Source of the DNA: a virus
Length of the DNA stretch: 59,907 nt
Strand: one strand, 5' to 3'
Virus record (IMG/VR): IMGVR_UViG_3300033141_002124
Location: 1 to 59,907 of that record
Translations under genes and position numbers: made by a program
The notes under the pieces: generated by a model
What the model saw: the letters and a program-made list of their open reading frames with translations, nothing else
Told to the model about the DNA's origin: nothing
Database searches by the model: none
Shown here: positions 58,002 through 59,907 of the stretch, piece after piece
Layout of the letters: every line of letters begins with the position of its first letter
Position numbering within the stretch: the stretch's first letter is position 1

Positions 58002-58638
58002 TCTTTGTCTCCAATAAATTAATTAACTTATCAATATCCTTCTTCTCCAACTTATTAATTAAGCCAGCAATTTTTTCAAGTTTCTTTTCCCTCACTTCAC
58101 CATCATCAGACTTAATTGCCATTTCATCTTCTTTCCTATCGACCATCTTGTCTTCAACAACTTTACTTTCAGCAATATTCTCTTTGAATTGTTCATCAAG
58201 ATTTTTAAATTGTTCCTCGAAATGTTTTTCAATGACTTTAAGAATTTTTTCTGCCCACTCAACATTATATTTCATGGTTTCGTCACTGATTTCATTATCA
58301 GTTACATGTTTTCTATAATCAGACTTGATTCTTTTAGGATTTCTAAAATAATGACTGATGATGTCAATATATCTTTGATTCATAAGGTCAACCAAATCAT
58401 TTTCCAATTCGGCTTGACCCTGATTCTTTTCTTCGCCTTCCATAAACGGCATAAGTGTGAATCCAAAACGACCCAACATATCGTATCTAAATGGTTGAGT
58501 TCCTACTTTAGCGTTGTAGTCACTGGTATGTTTTGCTTGAGTATCTGCATTGGCATCCACAGCAGGTATACTATCACTCCCAATTAACTCTCCATTTCCA
58601 TCAATTATTTCGAGTAAATCTTTCTTTTTTAATTCCAT
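57994..58638 (-). CDS. Late hypothetical protein, likely virion-associated
   Basis: A 214-residue acidic, mostly helical protein. The N-terminal region (about 30-65) contains PFRYDMLGRFGFTLMPFMEG, and the rest is charged helices or coiled coil. It leads a two-gene operon with the Nudix fusion and has a late-type element 15 bases upstream. Possibly a head or prohead component; no family recognised. Confidence 0.5.
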   Translation of the reverse strand: MELKKKDLLEIIDGNGELIGSDSIPAVDANADTQAKHTSDYNAKVGTQPFRYDMLGRFGFTLMPFMEGEEKNQGQAELENDLVDLMNQRYIDIISHYFRNPKRIKSDYRKHVTDNEISDETMKYNVEWAEKILKVIEKHFEEQFKNLDEQFKENIAESKVVEDKMVDRKEDEMAIKSDDGEVREKKLEKIAGLINKLEKKDIDKLINLLETKNG

Positions 58639-58653
58639 TATAGCATGTTTTCA

Positions 58654-58662
58654 TATAAATAC
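58654..58662 (-). promoter_or_regulatory. Late-type element GTATTTATA
   Basis: 15 bases before the ATG at 58638, followed by TGAAA. Confidence 0.7.
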
Positions 58663-58671
58663 TTGATAATA

Positions 58672-59907
58672 TTAATATGAACCATCACCAACATCTAAAT
58701 ATTCGCTTGCTTGTTCATCAACTTCACTATCCCGTGTTGCCACATATGAATCAAATGCTCCTTTCGCTTCAGGAACATCAGTAAACAACTTATCCATAGT
58801 ATATACTAAATCGAGTTTGAATTGTTGTTTGAATTCAATGAAATACTTGGCGTGTTTCTTCTGTTGTGCCTCAAGAAAAACTTCTCTATCAGTCTTAGTA
58901 CCTAACTCACTACCTTCCAATTTCTCGATTTTCTTCTGGTTTTCTTCCCTCATCTTATCGAGTTCTAATTCAAGGTCGCTCTTTGGTATCTTAACATTCT
59001 CCCTAATAATTTGCATAAACACACCATTATACGACCCAACATGATATTCGCTACCATCTTTAATCAGTACCAAATCACCATCAACATACTCATCATTAAT
59101 TGATTTAATCAGTGCTTTGCCAGTTTCAATCATTTTCTGATTTAAGAAATCCAATGCTCCCTCATATATTTCATAATGAACCTTATAATCATCATACATT
59201 TTAAAACCATTCCAAACTTTTCTTGGGTCATATCCTGTTTTATTCCAAAAATCGACTTCTCTCTTCTCCAAATGCATGCTTTCATCGAAATCATCAAGGT
59301 CAAAACTCTTGAGTTCAAGTTCATCTTTTAATGGACTAAATTCAGCTTTCTGTAATTCACCCTTATGTTCACCTTTCTTTATGATTTTAACAACCATTCT
59401 TTCAGCGACTTCAGGTTCAAATGCCGAAAGTAGTGAGCCAATTTTCCTACTTGTATAACAAACCCTCTTATTAAAGGCATCAAGATATTTTTCGTAATTG
59501 TACGTGCCAGTCATTTCAGGATTTTCTTGCAGGTCTTCAGCACTAATTAAAGTAGAAGCCATTCTCATTTCGCCAGTTTCCTTATCTTTGATTTCCTTTG
59601 AATCACCGTGAGACTTAACATATCCAGTGTTGATATAATAAACAGTACTATCCAATTCGGGTTCTGGTGGCATATAGTTTATAATCAACTTCATTTTATC
59701 ATCAGGACTCAATTTCTCTTCATCACCCTGATAACCAATATCAAGTTTATGTTTCTCAAAAAGTTTAACAGCCTGTTCCTTACGTTTCTTAATTAAAAGT
59801 TCCATATGTGCTTGCATTCCCTTCTCTCTACCATTCTTATCTTTACCCCTGTTCTTATATGATTTAAGGGTTTGTTTTACCTTACTTTTACTGGCAATCT
59901 TTTTCAA
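58672..59907 (-). CDS. Large charged protein, 5' end outside window
   Basis: The frame stays open to the right edge of the window, where the only start-like codon is a TTG exactly at the boundary, so the true start is probably outside. The visible 411 residues are very Lys/Glu-rich and contain no catalytic motif I recognise. Features include a region around 85-115 (STVYYINTGYVKSHGD) and a coiled-coil segment (about 325-370). Virion or portal-vicinity protein is possible from context only. Confidence 0.5.
   Translation of the reverse strand: MKKIASKSKVKQTLKSYKNRGKDKNGREKGMQAHMELLIKKRKEQAVKLFEKHKLDIGYQGDEEKLSPDDKMKLIINYMPPEPELDSTVYYINTGYVKSHGDSKEIKDKETGEMRMASTLISAEDLQENPEMTGTYNYEKYLDAFNKRVCYTSRKIGSLLSAFEPEVAERMVVKIIKKGEHKGELQKAEFSPLKDELELKSFDLDDFDESMHLEKREVDFWNKTGYDPRKVWNGFKMYDDYKVHYEIYEGALDFLNQKMIETGKALIKSINDEYVDGDLVLIKDGSEYHVGSYNGVFMQIIRENVKIPKSDLELELDKMREENQKKIEKLEGSELGTKTDREVFLEAQQKKHAKYFIEFKQQFKLDLVYTMDKLFTDVPEAKGAFDSYVATRDSEVDEQASEYLDVGDGSY

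Noticed and set aside
1-59907. tRNA genes, CRISPR arrays, IS elements or attachment sites
   Set aside because: All gaps were read; none contains a cloverleaf, spaced direct repeats, terminal inverted repeats or a transposase. The longest gap, 4100-4361, holds the hairpin cluster already described.

Overview
The window looks like about 60 kb from the middle of a large tailed phage genome (contractile-tail, distantly T4-like) that infects a member of the Bacteroidota. Support for a T4-like myovirus: a gp25-like and a gp6/baseplate-J-like wedge pair followed by large tail and fibre genes, a Mre11/Rad50 (gp47/gp46) recombination nuclease, a DnaG-type primase, an RNA polymerase sigma factor and a dCMP deaminase. 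Support for a Bacteroidota host: AT-rich sequence, almost no Shine-Dalgarno sites, and promoters of the TTG-N19/20-TAnnTTTG type in front of replication-type genes. The standard code fits, because TAG ends two well-bounded genes (stops at 7821 and 49011). No tRNA, IS element or CRISPR array was seen.

Layout. 1-5584 (+ strand): membrane proteins, a DEDD exonuclease, a secreted protein, a GNAT-like protein, a membrane-anchored M23 peptidase and a hairpin-rich stretch. 5585-5660 is the convergence point. From 5661 to the right edge nearly everything is on the minus strand, so transcription runs from high to low coordinates; the only exception is an Hsp20 gene (22342-22749). In that direction: virion-type and accessory genes, including a 51-residue-repeat protein, a WYL protein and a Nudix fusion (59907-54872); a 1763-residue megaprotein with nuclease, HAD and ParB-like neighbours (54812-47190); a glycosyltransferase (47061-45679); a conserved four-gene set (45626-43415); the baseplate and tail module with a small sugar-transferase/nucleotidyltransferase island (43329-29933); nucleic-acid enzymes (29314-24214); an ArdC-like antirestriction metalloprotease (24195-22798); the fused Mre11-Rad50 (22169-18828); a deaminase operon; and virion or lysis genes including an amidase, a spanin-like protein and a patatin (16338-5661).

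Regulation is unusually readable. About 20 copies of GTATTTATA (often followed by NGAAA) lie 3-32 bases before the first gene of most structural or lysis operons, always in the same orientation relative to the gene. This is the exact reverse complement of the T4 late element TATAAATA. Replication-type genes instead carry host-type TAnnTTTG promoters, two of them only 4 bases from the ATG. Two further operons share a third bipartite element with identical 12-base spacing. Strong hairpin/T-tract terminators separate many operons.

The most interesting system is the late-expressed megaprotein (three kinase-fold modules, a zincin motif, a CCA-type tRNA nucleotidyltransferase and a 2H phosphoesterase), co-transcribed with a PD-(D/E)XK-like nuclease and a HAD phosphatase, next to a ParB-like protein. 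I infer a tRNA-repair or counter-defence system, possibly carried in the virion. Together with the ArdC-like protein it fits the described theme of injected 'polyvalent' phage proteins.
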